64,000 bases of DNA from Iphinoe sp. HA4291-MV1. Its GTDB lineage: Bacteria; Cyanobacteriota; Cyanobacteriia; Cyanobacteriales; Nostocaceae. The position numbers were made by a program, and so were the translations under genes. The stretch's first letter is position 1. The number at the start of each line of letters is the position of its first letter. A model generated the notes under the pieces. It worked only from the letters and a program-made list of their open reading frames with translations, ran no database searches and was not told where the DNA came from. Below are positions 16,158 through 26,739 of this stretch, piece by piece. Where the stretch lies: NCBI GenBank assembly GCA_019359415.1, contig JAHHHH010000018.1, positions 31,728 through 95,727 on the forward strand, in the 5' to 3' direction.

Positions 16158-18644
16158 TTAACTTCTCAGAGTAACGCCGAATTTCTCCACTAAAGCTTCA
16201 CGGACTTTGTTGTGTACTGGTTCAACTTCAGTATCGGTGAGGGTGCGATCGCCTGCTCGATAGATCAAGCGAAATGCGAGACTCCGCTGTCCTTGGGGTA
16301 CATTCTCCCCATGATATTCATCAAACAATTTCACAGATTCCAGCAAATCTTTGCCTGCTTTGGTTATGGCTTTTTCAATTTCGGCAACTGTTACTCTAAC
16401 AGATGCAAAGAAAGCAATATCTCGGTCTGCGGCTGGATAAGTGGAGTAAGGGTGAAATTGTGGTACTAAGATTTCATCTTCGTCCAAAGAATCCAAAAGC
16501 ACATCAAGATCCAACTGGAACACGTAAACTGAATCTGGTAAACCTTTTTCTTGCCGTAGTTGGGGATGTAATTGTCCAAAAATACCAAGTCTATGACCTT
16601 GTACCCATAGGGAAGCTGTGCGTCCTGGGTGCAAGCGAAAATCTTTGCAATCAGGTTGATATTCCACCTGCAAACCAAGCTGTTGAAACACATTTTCTAA
16701 AATACCTTTGGCTTCAAACCAGGTCATGGGTTGCTCGCGATCACTTCTTGTCCACCTGCTCAAGGAGATATCGCCTCCCATAATACCAGCGATCGCGTCT
16801 GCTTCTTGCAAACCCTCTTCTTCTTGCCAGAAAATTCGTCCAATTTCAAAGCCATTCAGCGAACCATTACCCTGTTCTAGGTTATATTGAAATGCATCAA
16901 TCAACCCTGATATCAAGTCGGTTCGCAATGCTGAATATTCGACAAATAACGGATTTGCCAGCACAATTTGTCTATCTTCCCCTGGTTTGACCAAGGAATA
17001 GTGCATTAATTCTGTCAGTCCTTCTGCTCGCAATACTGCTCGTAACTTCCGTACCAGTTCTACCTCAACAGGCAAATAACCTGCTTCTGCTTTCTCTGGT
17101 AGGGTGTCACAAAAGCGATCGTAGCCGTAAAGACGGGCAATTTCTTCAATTAAGTCTATTTCCCGTTCTAAGTCACGGTAACGATAGGGAGGTACGGAAA
17201 TCACCCACCTTTGGTCGTCTATGGAAGTCACTTGACATCCCAGTGCTGTTAAAATACGTTCAGCATCTGCACCTTGGAGTTCTCCTGTTTGCTCTCCCAA
17301 ATCAATTGGTCCGAGAACCTGATTCACTCGATCCAGACGCAGTTCAATGGAACGCGACCAGGTGGAAGGGTCAGGACGGGAGTCAGCAATTTCCTGTGAT
17401 ACTATGGTTCCGCTAGCCAGTTCACTCAAAAGTGATAGAGCGCGGCGACAAGCGATTTCCAACTCAGCGCGGTTTACTCCTCGTTCGTATCTCCCAGATG
17501 ACTCGCTTCGTAATCCCACGCTACGGGAAGAACGGCGAATTGCGACTGAATCAAATAGCGCTGCTTCTAAAACCAAATTTTGAGTTTCATCATGCACTTG
17601 TGTTTCTTCGCCACCCATCACTCCCGCCAGCGCAACGGGTTTATCATTGGCGGTGATTAATAAATTTTGTGTAGATAGGTTGCGAGTTTGTCCATCGAGG
17701 GTTTTGAGAGTTTCTCTGGCGTTAGCAAAGCGGACACCGATGGGCAAAGCCCCGCCTTCGGCGATTGCCCAAGGGGCAGTGCCAGAGGCAATCGCGAGAT
17801 TGTCACTTGCAGCAACGGATTGTAAACGGCTAGCGTCAAAAGCGTGCAGTGGCTGTCCCCATTCCAACATTACGTAGTTAGTAATATCTACGACATTATT
17901 TATAGGTCGCACTCCAGCAGCAAGCAGGCGCTGTTGCAGCCAATCGGGTGATGGTACAATTTTTACTTGGTCAATCACCGTACCAATATATGCTGGACAA
18001 GCTTGTGTATCAGCGATTTTTAAAGCTAAATTAAACCCACCTTGAGAAATAGAAACTTCACCTGGTTGGGGAAGCGTTAGCTTTGCCCCAGTTAGGGCTG
18101 CGACTTCCCGTGCTATACCAACCATACATAAAGCATCAGCACGGTTGGCAGTAGCTGTGACATCTAAAATCACATCATCTAAACTCAACAGTGAACCCAC
18201 ATCGCTACCAAGTGGTAAGTTCTCTTGGGGAAAAATATGAATTCCATCTACATCACTGGGCAAACCCAGTTCCTTTAGGGAACAAATCATTCCCTGTGAT
18301 GCGACACCTCGTAGTTTCGCAGGTTTTATTTTTAAATCGATATTTGATAGGTAAGTGCCTATAGTTGCCACTGGCACGTAGATATCTGCCCGGACATTGG
18401 AAGCACCACAGACAATATTTAAAGTTTCACCCGTGCCGATATCGACTTGGCAAACACTCAACTTATCAGCGTTGGGGTGAGGTTGCCGTTCCAGCACTCT
18501 CCCTACAACAACGCCCGCAGCCCAAGTGCGGCGGTCTTCAATATCTTCCACCTCAAACCCAGCTAATGTCAATGTTTCTGCGAGTTCTTCGTGGCTCAGT
18601 TTCAACTCAACTAGTTCTTGCAACCATTTCAATGAGATACGCAT
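16158..18644 (-). CDS. pheT: Phenylalanyl-tRNA synthetase beta subunit
   Basis: 828 residues, slightly longer than typical. Domains in order: N-terminal [14 protein letters not shown], an EMAP-II-like tRNA-binding domain (about 40-150, [17 protein letters not shown]), B3/B4 editing region (about 210-390, with the [27 protein letters not shown] signatures), B5, the catalytic-like core, and a C-terminal anticodon-binding FDX-ACB domain (about 735-828). Between DASRLQSVA and [14 protein letters not shown] there is an extra run (about residues 275-305, [17 protein letters not shown]) encoded around a 35-bp repeat also found in the TPR gene at 1468. It is an in-frame insertion in an essential enzyme, so it must be tolerated. 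Confidence 0.96.
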   Translation of the reverse strand: MRISLKWLQELVELKLSHEELAETLTLAGFEVEDIEDRRTWAAGVVVGRVLERQPHPNADKLSVCQVDIGTGETLNIVCGASNVRADIYVPVATIGTYLSNIDLKIKPAKLRGVASQGMICSLKELGLPSDVDGIHIFPQENLPLGSDVGSLLSLDDVILDVTATANRADALCMVGIAREVAALTGAKLTLPQPGEVSISQGGFNLALKIADTQACPAYIGTVIDQVKIVPSPDWLQQRLLAAGVRPINNVVDITNYVMLEWGQPLHAFDASRLQSVAASDNLAIASGTAPWAIAEGGALPIGVRFANARETLKTLDGQTRNLSTQNLLITANDKPVALAGVMGGEETQVHDETQNLVLEAALFDSVAIRRSSRSVGLRSESSGRYERGVNRAELEIACRRALSLLSELASGTIVSQEIADSRPDPSTWSRSIELRLDRVNQVLGPIDLGEQTGELQGADAERILTALGCQVTSIDDQRWVISVPPYRYRDLEREIDLIEEIARLYGYDRFCDTLPEKAEAGYLPVEVELVRKLRAVLRAEGLTELMHYSLVKPGEDRQIVLANPLFVEYSALRTDLISGLIDAFQYNLEQGNGSLNGFEIGRIFWQEEEGLQEADAIAGIMGGDISLSRWTRSDREQPMTWFEAKGILENVFQQLGLQVEYQPDCKDFRLHPGRTASLWVQGHRLGIFGQLHPQLRQEKGLPDSVYVFQLDLDVLLDSLDEDEILVPQFHPYSTYPAADRDIAFFASVRVTVAEIEKAITKAGKDLLESVKLFDEYHGENVPQGQRSLAFRLIYRAGDRTLTDTEVEPVHNKVREALVEKFGVTLRS
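17761..17795. repeat. 35-bp dispersed inverted repeat inside pheT
   Basis: Read on the minus strand it is GCGATTGCC, nine variable bases, GCCCCTTGGGCAATCGC, identical outside the nine-base middle to the copy at 1468-1502. Confidence 0.8.
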
Positions 18645-18737
18645 GTCATGTGTTGTCTTGTTTGAAATCTAAGCTAAATCATAATGCACAGACTATTCTA
18701 GAACTATTCCACGAAGTTCCTCACGTATTTTGAAATC

Positions 18738-19328
18738 ATGCACACAAAAGCTGCTTTACCCATTACTCTTTTAAACGGCAAGCAAACCTTGCCTATCATT
18801 GAAGCTTATTTTGAGTTTAATCATCTTAAATATCTCTATCGTCAGGGTTGGCTGAGGCACGGTATCGAACCAAAATATTGTGAGAGTGTTGCTGAACACT
18901 CATTTTGTGTTGCACTATTAGCTTTATTTTTGGCTAATGAATATTACCTTGAGTTAGACACAACCAAGGTCATTCGCATGGCTTTAATACATGATTTGGG
19001 AGAAATATATGCTGGGGACTTTACTCCAAAAGATACAATTGAACAAAATCAGAAATATCAACTAGAAAAACAGTCTATTTTTCAAGTACTGAATAAGCTT
19101 ACTCATGGATTAGAGTGACTCGCATTATGGGAAGAATACGAAAAAGGGGAATCTGCTGAATCGCAGTTTATTTGCCAGCTTGATCGATTAGAAATGGCTT
19201 TACAAGCTAGTGTATACGAACACCTTAAGCTAGCCAATTTATCAGTGTTTTTTGAAAGTGCCAATCAAGCTTTGTCAGCACAACAACTGAAATCGATATC
19301 TAGAGCACTAGAAGATTTAAGGGATTAA
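18738..19328 (+). pseudogene. HD-domain hydrolase (YfbR-like) interrupted by an in-frame TGA
   Basis: The first 126 codons give an HD-domain protein with the metal ligands in AEHSFCVALLAL (H of EHS), LIHDLGEIYAGD (HD) and the matching aspartate, as in YfbR-like 5'-deoxynucleotidases. Translation stops at TGA 19116-19118. Beyond it the same frame continues for 69 more codons to a TAA at 19326, reading LALWEEYEKGESAESQF then DRLEMALQASVYEHL, which is the expected C-terminal helix region with its conserved aspartate. One base change is enough to explain the stop. Either the gene is dead, or a 126-residue form without the last metal ligand persists, or the stop is a sequencing error. Confidence 0.78.
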
Positions 19329-19382
19329 ACTCAAAAAAAAATCATTACTAGACTTTACAGCAAATGATTAATAACGAAATCA

Positions 19383-20804
19383 CTAAGCCAAATGCGTAAA
19401 CACCATTTTGAGTAAATCTGCGCGAGTAAAAGGCTTAGTTAAATATCCTGAAGCTCCCACAAATCTTGCTTTTACTCGATCAACAAGTCCCTTATTTCCT
19501 GTTACCATAATTATCGGAGTTTTTTTGAATATTGAATTGTTTCGGACAATCCGACATAATTCGTAACCATCCATGCCCTCCATGTTCAAATCTAGTAAAA
19601 TCAGGTCCGGTTTATGCCGAATAATCGACATGACCGCTTTCAGTGGGTCATTGATTGTCACTACAGAAAAATTTTCATCTTCTAGAAAGCGGCTAATTTC
19701 TTTAAGGATGGTGGGACTATCATCGACAGAAATAACTTTGTAGACTCTTCGTGACGTTATAGGAGTGGGAGGAGTTTCTGTCTCATGTTGAAGATTGCTG
19801 TTATTCGATGTTGTTAATTCCTGAGCTTGTTCTTTCTGAGGAGAAATCGGAGTTTGTCGCTGGGGAGTAGCTATATTCCCCGCAGAAATGTCAGAGTTAT
19901 TCTTAGAGGTGGTGCGACTTGATGTTCCTGCGGAATCAACAGATTTAGTATTAGCTGATTCAGTAACATAACTAGAAGCTTGTACTAAATCTGCAAATGT
20001 CTTTGGTAATTTATCAAATGGTGGATCTGGTTCATGCAATAATACATTACCATTTAAAATATGGGGGTATAAGATTTTAGCTAGTTGGACTTCGTCTTGA
20101 TTCACAATCACTGACAAGTGCCGCAAGCTAAAACCCTTCATCCACTCAATGAGCTGAGGATCTATTCCTGATAAATTTTTTTGACTGTTTGGGGTTTTAA
20201 TTAACAAATACGGACGTTGATAGGGAGAAGAAATTTGCGGACCCAATGAATGCCAATTCTGCAACTTTTGCTGACAACGTTCTACAATTTTTCCTACATC
20301 TAGCTTGCAAATAGTTGGAACTCGATAATGAGAATCTTTTAATGTAAAAGTTCCTTGTTTAATTAAAAGGTATGACTCAAGCACTTCTTTGACCAATTCT
20401 TGGATTAGCACAGCTGCTTGTGTAGAATGCAGATATCGTTCACTTATTAACCAGCAAATAGCTTGGTATTCAGGAGGTAGTGGAGGTGGAATCGATTGCT
20501 CCCCAGTATTACTGCGATATACTACAGACTGATTTTTTACGTCTGGTTCAAACATTAAACGTAATTGAACACGAACTTCACCGATGATGCTAGGAACATG
20601 ATGGCTTAAGCGACGCAAATGACGTTCCAAGCGGTCAAAGGGTTCAATTGAATGTGTCGCATAGGTTATTCTCCCGTGCTCTAGATATATTGACCAAGAA
20701 ACAGAGTTGCTAAGTACTTGTAAACAAGTACTCTCGGAAGAACTAGATAGGTGTCTCAATAAGCTCAGAGGACGTAGCTTGGTAAATGTGCCAGAATGAT
20801 TCAT
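19383..20804 (-). CDS. PatA-like response regulator (PATAN/DUF4388 plus receiver)
   Basis: 473 residues. The N-terminal half (to about 270) is the PATAN-type domain seen in Anabaena PatA and cyanobacterial PixG/TaxP1-like regulators. A Ser/Thr/Asn/Gln-rich linker (about 275-345) follows. The C-terminal 125 residues are a CheY receiver: VISVDDSP (acidic pair), the phosphoacceptor aspartate in LILLDLNMEGMDG, the threonine/serine in PIIMVTGNKG, and the lysine in YLTKPF. It has no DNA-binding output. Relatives act in heterocyst patterning or in type IV pilus phototaxis; which applies here is not visible. It is divergent from the VWA gene. Confidence 0.88.
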   Translation of the reverse strand: MNHSGTFTKLRPLSLLRHLSSSSESTCLQVLSNSVSWSIYLEHGRITYATHSIEPFDRLERHLRRLSHHVPSIIGEVRVQLRLMFEPDVKNQSVVYRSNTGEQSIPPPLPPEYQAICWLISERYLHSTQAAVLIQELVKEVLESYLLIKQGTFTLKDSHYRVPTICKLDVGKIVERCQQKLQNWHSLGPQISSPYQRPYLLIKTPNSQKNLSGIDPQLIEWMKGFSLRHLSVIVNQDEVQLAKILYPHILNGNVLLHEPDPPFDKLPKTFADLVQASSYVTESANTKSVDSAGTSSRTTSKNNSDISAGNIATPQRQTPISPQKEQAQELTTSNNSNLQHETETPPTPITSRRVYKVISVDDSPTILKEISRFLEDENFSVVTINDPLKAVMSIIRHKPDLILLDLNMEGMDGYELCRIVRNNSIFKKTPIIMVTGNKGLVDRVKARFVGASGYLTKPFTRADLLKMVFTHLA

Positions 20805-21398
20805 TTCTCTAGAAATTTTCGAAAAAAGAAGACCGATTGTTTGAATATTCGAGTGATCGGTAAATAAGGTATTGCCTTAATATAGAGATTTCTCTATAAA
20901 GAAATTTTCTCAGAATTACAGGTTGTATACATATGTTACAACCTGTAAAGGGAATATGATAGCTAGTATGTTACATTTTCTCGTAACATAACTAACAAAG
21001 GATGTTTTTCAAATTATTATTTAAATGTTAATTAATTAATCAATGTAACAAAGATGTAGTTATATTAATGATTTTATGAACTCTACTTAATTGATTTCAT
21101 CTAAAATCCTACCTTTCTACATCGAATCTTTAAACTTCTGTGTCAGCAAAGGTACTAATTTATTGTATTGTATACGTGTTATGTATAAATTTTGCTATGT
21201 TTTACCCAGTATGTCATGCCGACTCTTTGTTGGTTGAGTTTTCTTTAAATATGTCTCAGGTAGGATTTTACAAATTTGTGAGGAATTTAGCAGCAGAAAT
21301 TTGTTTCAAAAAAAGTAAACTATCTGATATTAAATAACTTACATATAGTTTTATTAGTGCTATAAACTATATACTTTGAGGAAAAGGAAATCTGAGCT
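20805..21398. other. AT-rich regulatory gap with three hairpins
   Basis: No convincing gene; a 65-codon frame at 21140-21337 lacks support. Three inverted repeats stand out: TATAGAGA/TCTCTATA (20881-20898), TTACAGGTTGTA with its complement (20916-20927 and 20937-20948), and TATGTTAC/GTAACATA (20967-20974 and 20983-20990). They sit in the 5' region of the PatA-like gene and could be operators or message structures. Confidence 0.5.
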
Positions 21399-22100
21399 TT
21401 GGACTTTAACATAACACAACAAGTTATGCCTGATACATTAAAACTTGATGAAGTAGTAGAATTTGCTGAAAACCCAGAACCCCGATGTCCTTGTGTGCTT
21501 CTTCTTGATACATCTGGCTCAATGCAAGGTATAGCGATAGATTCGTTAAATCAGGGCTTACAGAGTTTCAAAGAAGAATTAATTAAAAATTCCTTGGCAG
21601 CAAGGAGGGTTGAAGTAGCAATAGTTACATTTGATAGCCATGTAAATGTAGTACACGACTTTGTGACTGCTGACCAATTCAGTCCGCCGATACTGACAGC
21701 ACAGGGACTGACCACGATGGGTACTGGAATTCATAAAGCCTTAGACCTGATTGCGGACCGTAAAGTTCAGTATCGCGCCAATGGCATTGCTTACTATCGT
21801 CCTTGGGTATTCATGATTACTGATGGAGAGCCACAAGGCGAGTTTGAAGATGTTATAGAGCAAGCGTCGCGGCGTCTACAAGAGGATGAAGCCAGTAAAC
21901 GTGTTGCATTTTTTAGTGTAGGAGTAGACAATGCGAATATGACGCGCTTAAGTCAAATAGCTGTACGTACGCCATTGAAACTACAAGGACTCAATTTTGT
22001 TGAAATGTTTGTTTGGCTGTCAGCCAGCATGTCAGCTGTTTCTCATTCAAAGGTAGATGAACAGGTGGCACTACCACCTATTGGCTGGGGTTCTGTTTAG
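21399..22100 (+). CDS. TerY-type VWA-domain protein
   Basis: 233 residues from a TTG at 21399 that has GAGGAAAAGGAAA upstream; the alternative ATG at 21426 has no ribosome site. The von Willebrand A domain carries a full MIDAS metal site: DTSGSM (about 39-44), a threonine in TTMGTG, and TDGEPQG. TerY proteins are cytoplasmic metal-dependent binding proteins. It is followed by a PP2C phosphatase and a kinase on the same strand, which is the TerY-P triad. Confidence 0.87.
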   Translation: MDFNITQQVMPDTLKLDEVVEFAENPEPRCPCVLLLDTSGSMQGIAIDSLNQGLQSFKEELIKNSLAARRVEVAIVTFDSHVNVVHDFVTADQFSPPILTAQGLTTMGTGIHKALDLIADRKVQYRANGIAYYRPWVFMITDGEPQGEFEDVIEQASRRLQEDEASKRVAFFSVGVDNANMTRLSQIAVRTPLKLQGLNFVEMFVWLSASMSAVSHSKVDEQVALPPIGWGSV

Positions 22101-22150
22101 TGAAGATGTGACTGAATGCTCAAAAAAGAGCAGTAACGTGAAGATGATCT

Positions 22151-22930
22151 ATGAACACTTCTAAACGGAGACCCCATTGGCAGGTAGTAGCCGCATCGGT
22201 ATGCGGTACAAGCCACTTAAAAAACAAGCAGTTGTGTCAGGATGCTCACCACTGGCAGATTTTGCCAGATAATATCTTAGTTGTTGCCGTAGCAGATGGT
22301 GCTGGTTCTGCAAGCATGGGCAAGGTAGGGGCAATGGTTGCTGTGGAAACAGCAATAGAAAACATATCCATCAAAGAAATCTCTCGACGAACCCTAGTCG
22401 ATGATAGTGCTGTGCGATCGCTTTTGATTGAAGCAATGATTTTTGCCAAAAAAGCTGTCGAAGAAGAAGCTGTTGCTTGTGAACAGCACTCATCGGACTT
22501 AGCAAGTACCTTAATTATTGCAGTGGCAACACCAGAAGTTGTCGCAGTGGCACAAATAGGGGATGGTGTGGCGGTGGCAAGGGATGTTCAGGGTAACCTT
22601 GTTGCGCTAACCACGCCCGATAGCGGTGAATATATCAACGAGACAGTTTTTTTGACTTCACCAACAGCCCTAGATGCTGCACAATTAAGAGTATGGCGTC
22701 AAGCGATAGTCAATGTTGGTGTCCTCACTGACGGACTACAAATGCTTGCCCTAAATATGTCTGTAGGTGCGCCTCATAAACCGTTCTTTTTTCCGCTGTT
22801 CGACTTCGCAGCAAATGCTGATGACAAGACAGTGGCAAAAGAGCAGTTAGTGAGGTTTCTGCGCTCAGAGCGGATTACGCAACGTACAGATGATGATTTA
22901 ACACTAATCGTTGCTGCTTTCAGCAACTAA
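22151..22930 (+). CDS. PP2C-family Ser/Thr phosphatase (triad member)
   Basis: 259 residues. The Mn/Mg-binding motifs of PP2C are all recognisable: an N-terminal QDAHHW, ADGAGSASMG (about 54-63), IGDGVAV, LTDGLQM, and DDDLTLIV near the C-terminus. It would remove phosphates placed by the kinase encoded 57 bases downstream. The gene starts 50 bases after the VWA stop, and the three genes are probably one operon. Confidence 0.9.
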   Translation: MNTSKRRPHWQVVAASVCGTSHLKNKQLCQDAHHWQILPDNILVVAVADGAGSASMGKVGAMVAVETAIENISIKEISRRTLVDDSAVRSLLIEAMIFAKKAVEEEAVACEQHSSDLASTLIIAVATPEVVAVAQIGDGVAVARDVQGNLVALTTPDSGEYINETVFLTSPTALDAAQLRVWRQAIVNVGVLTDGLQMLALNMSVGAPHKPFFFPLFDFAANADDKTVAKEQLVRFLRSERITQRTDDDLTLIVAAFSN

Positions 22931-22987
22931 TTAGCGAATTCACCCTTCCACAAAGTGTATACATTTATAGTGTATCTATAAATTTAT

Positions 22988-25177
22988 ATGATGCAGGTAC
23001 TACGTTATCTTCCCAACCAAAAAACTAGTCATGTTAGCCTCACCGTAAGCTTAGGACGAGGCGGTGAAGCGTGTATATATACAGTGCCAACAGATGTTGG
23101 TTTAGTGGCTAAGGTTTATCATAAGCCAACACCTGCCCAAGCTCGGAAACTGGAGGTCATGCTTGCCCACCCGCCGGACAACCCCACTGCTAGTTTGGGG
23201 CATATTTCAATAGCTTGGCCCATTGAGTTGCTGCGATCATCAGATGGAAGTGGTCAGGTGATAGGCTTTTTGATGCCGCGCATTCACCGAATGCGTCCGA
23301 TCATCGACTTTTACAATCCCAGAACTCGTCGCCAGCACTGTCCTTTGTTCAACTATCAGTACCTAATCCGCACTGCTCGCAATCTAGCTTCGGCTTTTGC
23401 TGCTTTACACGCTAGTGGGTACTGTGTCGGCGATGTGAATGAGTCTAATATCCTTGTCAGTGATACAGCATTAGTGACTATAGTAGACACTGATTCGTTC
23501 CAGGTACGAGACCCAGAGAATGGATTGGCTTACCGCTGTCATGTAGGTAAACCAGAATTTACCCCACCAGAACTTCAGAACAAAACCTTTGCTCAGTGCG
23601 ATCGCAATTCTACCCATGACTTGTTTGGGTTAGCAGTACTGATATTTCAACTCTTAATGGAAGGTACACACCCATTTTCAGGCATTTATCAAGGAGCAGG
23701 TGAACCTCCAACCTATGAAGCACGCATTGCAGCAGGACATTTTACCTACAGTCAAAAGCGACGTGTACCTTACGTTCCAACACCGATCGCACCTCCTTGG
23801 GATATTCTGCCTCTGAGCCTGCAGGAACTATTTGTACGTTGTTTTGAGAGTGGTCACAACAACCCGCAGATACGCCCCAATGCTCAAACTTGGTTCACAG
23901 CACTCGCTGATGCCGAAAATTCCCTCATCAGCTGCACTGTCAACCCCCAGCATCGCTACAGCAACCACTTGGACAAATGTCCTTGGTGCGAACGTACTTT
24001 GCGATTAGGTGGACGTGACCCGTTCCCGTCTTTAAAAGCAATAGCAAACAAAGAACATTTACAACCAAGAATACCAAACAAGAGACGCCAAGTTCAAGTT
24101 CCCCGTACACCGCAACCAGCGATTCCATTTACCCGCACTTATTATCGTAGTCGAGCCATTCCCCAAAACATCTCCTACTATAAACCTTATAAAAAGCGGA
24201 ATTTATACCCTGTTGTTTTCTGCTTGCTTGGTATTTTTGGGACATTGGGGTATTTGGATTTAATGGTTAAATTCACAAGTCGCCCCTTGATTGCTCAAGG
24301 TTCTTCTCAGCAAAATTTGATTTCTTTACAAGGAGATAAGAGCTACCAAAATAAAAGTTTTGCTGATTACTACAAGCAGGGTCATGCTTCATATAAAGTG
24401 AAAGACTACGAACAAGCAATTGAAAATTTCAGTCAAGCAATACAAAAAGACCCAAAACACGCAAAAGCTTATGTCAACCGTGGCAATGCTCACTACAACC
24501 TGAAAGAGTATGAAGCAGCACTTGCAGATTACAATCAAGCAATTAGCATCAATCCCACGGAAGTAAAAGCGTATGTCAATCGAGGTAATGTCCGCTATAT
24601 GCTTGCCGAATATAGCAGCGACCCAGACAAAGAGTATAATCTAGCAATTGCAGACTATAACAATGCCCTGCGTCTCAATCTGAATGAAGTAGAAGCATAC
24701 ATAAGACGAGGTGTTGTTCGCTCCCAAATTGCTAAATACAGTGGCGACTCTCAACATGAATATAAAAAAGCAATTGCTGATTTTAACCAGGCGCTAACCC
24801 TTAATTCATCAAGAGCAGAAGCGTTTTTTCAGCGAGGTTTGGTGCGTTATCAAGTCGCTCAATATAGCAGTGAGTTTGAGCAAGAATACAAACAGGCAAT
24901 TGCGGACTTTAATCAAGCATTGAATATCAATCCAAAACTGTCAAAAGTCTATCTAAAACGAGGTGTTGTTCGTTACGAACTTGCCCAATATGGAGGTGGC
25001 AAATCTAGTCAGTATCATAAGCAAGCAGTTGATGATTTACAGAAAGCTGCCAAAATCTCTTTGGAACAAGAGGATATGGATAATTACCAACAAGCATTAA
25101 GCAGCATCTGTGTTGTTTTGGAGAACAAATGCGATACTTTTTTGCAAACCACTAATGTATCGCCACAAAGCAACTAA
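22988..25177 (+). CDS. YegI-like protein kinase fused to a membrane segment and TPRs (triad member)
   Basis: 729 residues. The N-terminal kinase-like domain (about 15-300) has a glycine loop GRGGEA, the lysine in VAKVYHK, the catalytic loop VGDVNESN (near 148-155, replacing HRD) and DTDSFQ in place of DFG, which is the variant found in kinases of TerY-P triads. A CPWC pair near residue 331 with preceding H/C suggests a small zinc site. One membrane helix (about 406-428) follows, then about five TPR units (about 455-700) that would lie on the other side of the membrane. Most triad kinases lack this TPR tail, so the fusion may couple an extracytoplasmic sensor to the kinase. Confidence 0.88.
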   Translation: MMQVLRYLPNQKTSHVSLTVSLGRGGEACIYTVPTDVGLVAKVYHKPTPAQARKLEVMLAHPPDNPTASLGHISIAWPIELLRSSDGSGQVIGFLMPRIHRMRPIIDFYNPRTRRQHCPLFNYQYLIRTARNLASAFAALHASGYCVGDVNESNILVSDTALVTIVDTDSFQVRDPENGLAYRCHVGKPEFTPPELQNKTFAQCDRNSTHDLFGLAVLIFQLLMEGTHPFSGIYQGAGEPPTYEARIAAGHFTYSQKRRVPYVPTPIAPPWDILPLSLQELFVRCFESGHNNPQIRPNAQTWFTALADAENSLISCTVNPQHRYSNHLDKCPWCERTLRLGGRDPFPSLKAIANKEHLQPRIPNKRRQVQVPRTPQPAIPFTRTYYRSRAIPQNISYYKPYKKRNLYPVVFCLLGIFGTLGYLDLMVKFTSRPLIAQGSSQQNLISLQGDKSYQNKSFADYYKQGHASYKVKDYEQAIENFSQAIQKDPKHAKAYVNRGNAHYNLKEYEAALADYNQAISINPTEVKAYVNRGNVRYMLAEYSSDPDKEYNLAIADYNNALRLNLNEVEAYIRRGVVRSQIAKYSGDSQHEYKKAIADFNQALTLNSSRAEAFFQRGLVRYQVAQYSSEFEQEYKQAIADFNQALNINPKLSKVYLKRGVVRYELAQYGGGKSSQYHKQAVDDLQKAAKISLEQEDMDNYQQALSSICVVLENKCDTFLQTTNVSPQSN

Positions 25178-25366
25178 GTGCAGTTTTTCATACATAAATC
25201 TATAATGTTATTCTTGTAGTTAAGCTACTTTTTAAGAAGCTTTCCTTTGTGTGTCTACAAATTTATTCACAAAAAATTGTTACAAAAAAAACTGGTGTAA
25301 TTTTGTCATAAAAACAAGTTAATTACATAACCAGAAAAGTTTTTATGGCAGGACTATAGACTTAAT

Positions 25367-25423
25367 TGTAAAAGTCGTTCTTTTTGCAATATTCTTTGCG
25401 CTTTTGCACAAAAAAATTTTTAT
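25367..25423. repeat. Dispersed intergenic repeat, copy 2
   Basis: TAGACTTAATTGTAAAAGTC, then TTTTTGC, then CTTTGCGC and AAAAAAATTTTT parallel the copy at 11181-11262 with several changes. Confidence 0.45.
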
Positions 25424-25461
25424 GCAATATATCTCATGATTACTTTTACTGTTACAGCGGA

Positions 25462-25499
<38 letters not shown>

Positions 25500-25875
25500 A
25501 AAACAGCCTTCATACCTGGCGCGTGAAGTCTAGGTTCTATACCTCACTTACTTGCAAACTGCTGTAATTACCTTTTGTGTTCTGAACTATTTAGCGAGTT
25601 ATTTTCTGTGATTTTTAAACAGTAAGAGTCGGTTATTTAGTGTCTCCTTTTTTGCATTTTTTAGAAACTTTATAAGTGCTATTATCTCTAGGTTTAAGAT
25701 ATTTACAAAGCTTTTTCATTTTTTCATATTCAAGATAAATTTATTTATCTTGTCTTCATACTTAAGTGTGAATTTGCAGTTAGATTATATACTGAGAAAA
25801 ATTAATAAATAACTTTTCTCTATTCAGTCCATAGAAAGTTAATGACTCATCTACTTAAAACCTAGAGATAATCTT

Positions 25876-26649
25876 ATGAAAGCAGTGATTTTAGCTGGAG
25901 GTCTTGGTACACGCTTAAGTGAAGAAACGAGCGTCAAACCTAAGCCTATGGTGGAGATTGGTGGTAAGCCTGTATTATGGCATATTATGAAAATTTATTC
26001 CACCTACGGCATTAATGAATTTATTATTTGCTGTGGTTATAAAGGTTACGTCATTAAAGAGTATTTTGCCAACTACTTCTTATATATGTCAGACGTAACT
26101 TTTGATATGCGATTTAACCAGATGAATGTGCATTTGGGTTATGCAGAACCCTGGCGTGTCACCCTAGTAGATACAGGTGACAACACAATGACGGGTGGAC
26201 GCTTGAAGCGAGTTAGAGAGCATATTGGTAATGAAACTTTTTGTTTCACCTATGGTGATGGCGTAAGTAATGTTAATGTTGCAGAGTTAATCAATTTTCA
26301 TAAGGAACAAAATACTTTAGCAACAATGACAGCAGTTCAACCACCGGGACGCTTTGGTGCTATTGTTTTAGGACATGAACAAACAAAAATTACTAGCTTT
26401 CGGGAAAAGCCTGAAGGCGATGGAGCCTGGATTAATGGTGGTTATTTTGTATTAGAGCCAGAAGTTATTAATCTAATTAATGATGATGCCACTGTTTGGG
26501 AGCAGACACCGTTAGAAAAGCTGGCAGAAATGGAACAGCTATCTGCGTACAGGCATCATGGCTTTTGGCAACCAATGGATACTTTACGAGATAAAAATTA
26601 CCTTGAGGATCTGTGGAAGAATGATAAGGCTCCTTGGAAGGTCTGGTAA
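25876..26649 (+). CDS. rfbF: Glucose-1-phosphate cytidylyltransferase
   Basis: It makes CDP-glucose from CTP and glucose-1-phosphate, the entry to CDP-deoxysugars. 257 residues, full length. The nucleotidyltransferase signature LAGGLGTRL (about 6-14) is followed by [17 protein letters not shown], and GDGVSNVN and [16 protein letters not shown] are typical of RfbF. It is the first gene of the island. The next enzyme of the classical route, CDP-glucose 4,6-dehydratase (RfbG), is not found anywhere in the window. Confidence 0.95.
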   Translation: MKAVILAGGLGTRLSEETSVKPKPMVEIGGKPVLWHIMKIYSTYGINEFIICCGYKGYVIKEYFANYFLYMSDVTFDMRFNQMNVHLGYAEPWRVTLVDTGDNTMTGGRLKRVREHIGNETFCFTYGDGVSNVNVAELINFHKEQNTLATMTAVQPPGRFGAIVLGHEQTKITSFREKPEGDGAWINGGYFVLEPEVINLINDDATVWEQTPLEKLAEMEQLSAYRHHGFWQPMDTLRDKNYLEDLWKNDKAPWKVW

Positions 26650-26739
26650 GAAAAAAGAAGAAAAAAATCACTTTATCTTCACTCATCATTCTTAATTCTT
26701 GACTCTTCATACTTTTATATTTCGGGAGCTAGAGTACTC

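Noticed and set aside
21140-21337. A 65-codon frame upstream of the VWA gene
   Set aside because: It begins at a GTG without a ribosome site, and its hydrophobic composition is explained by AT-rich DNA.
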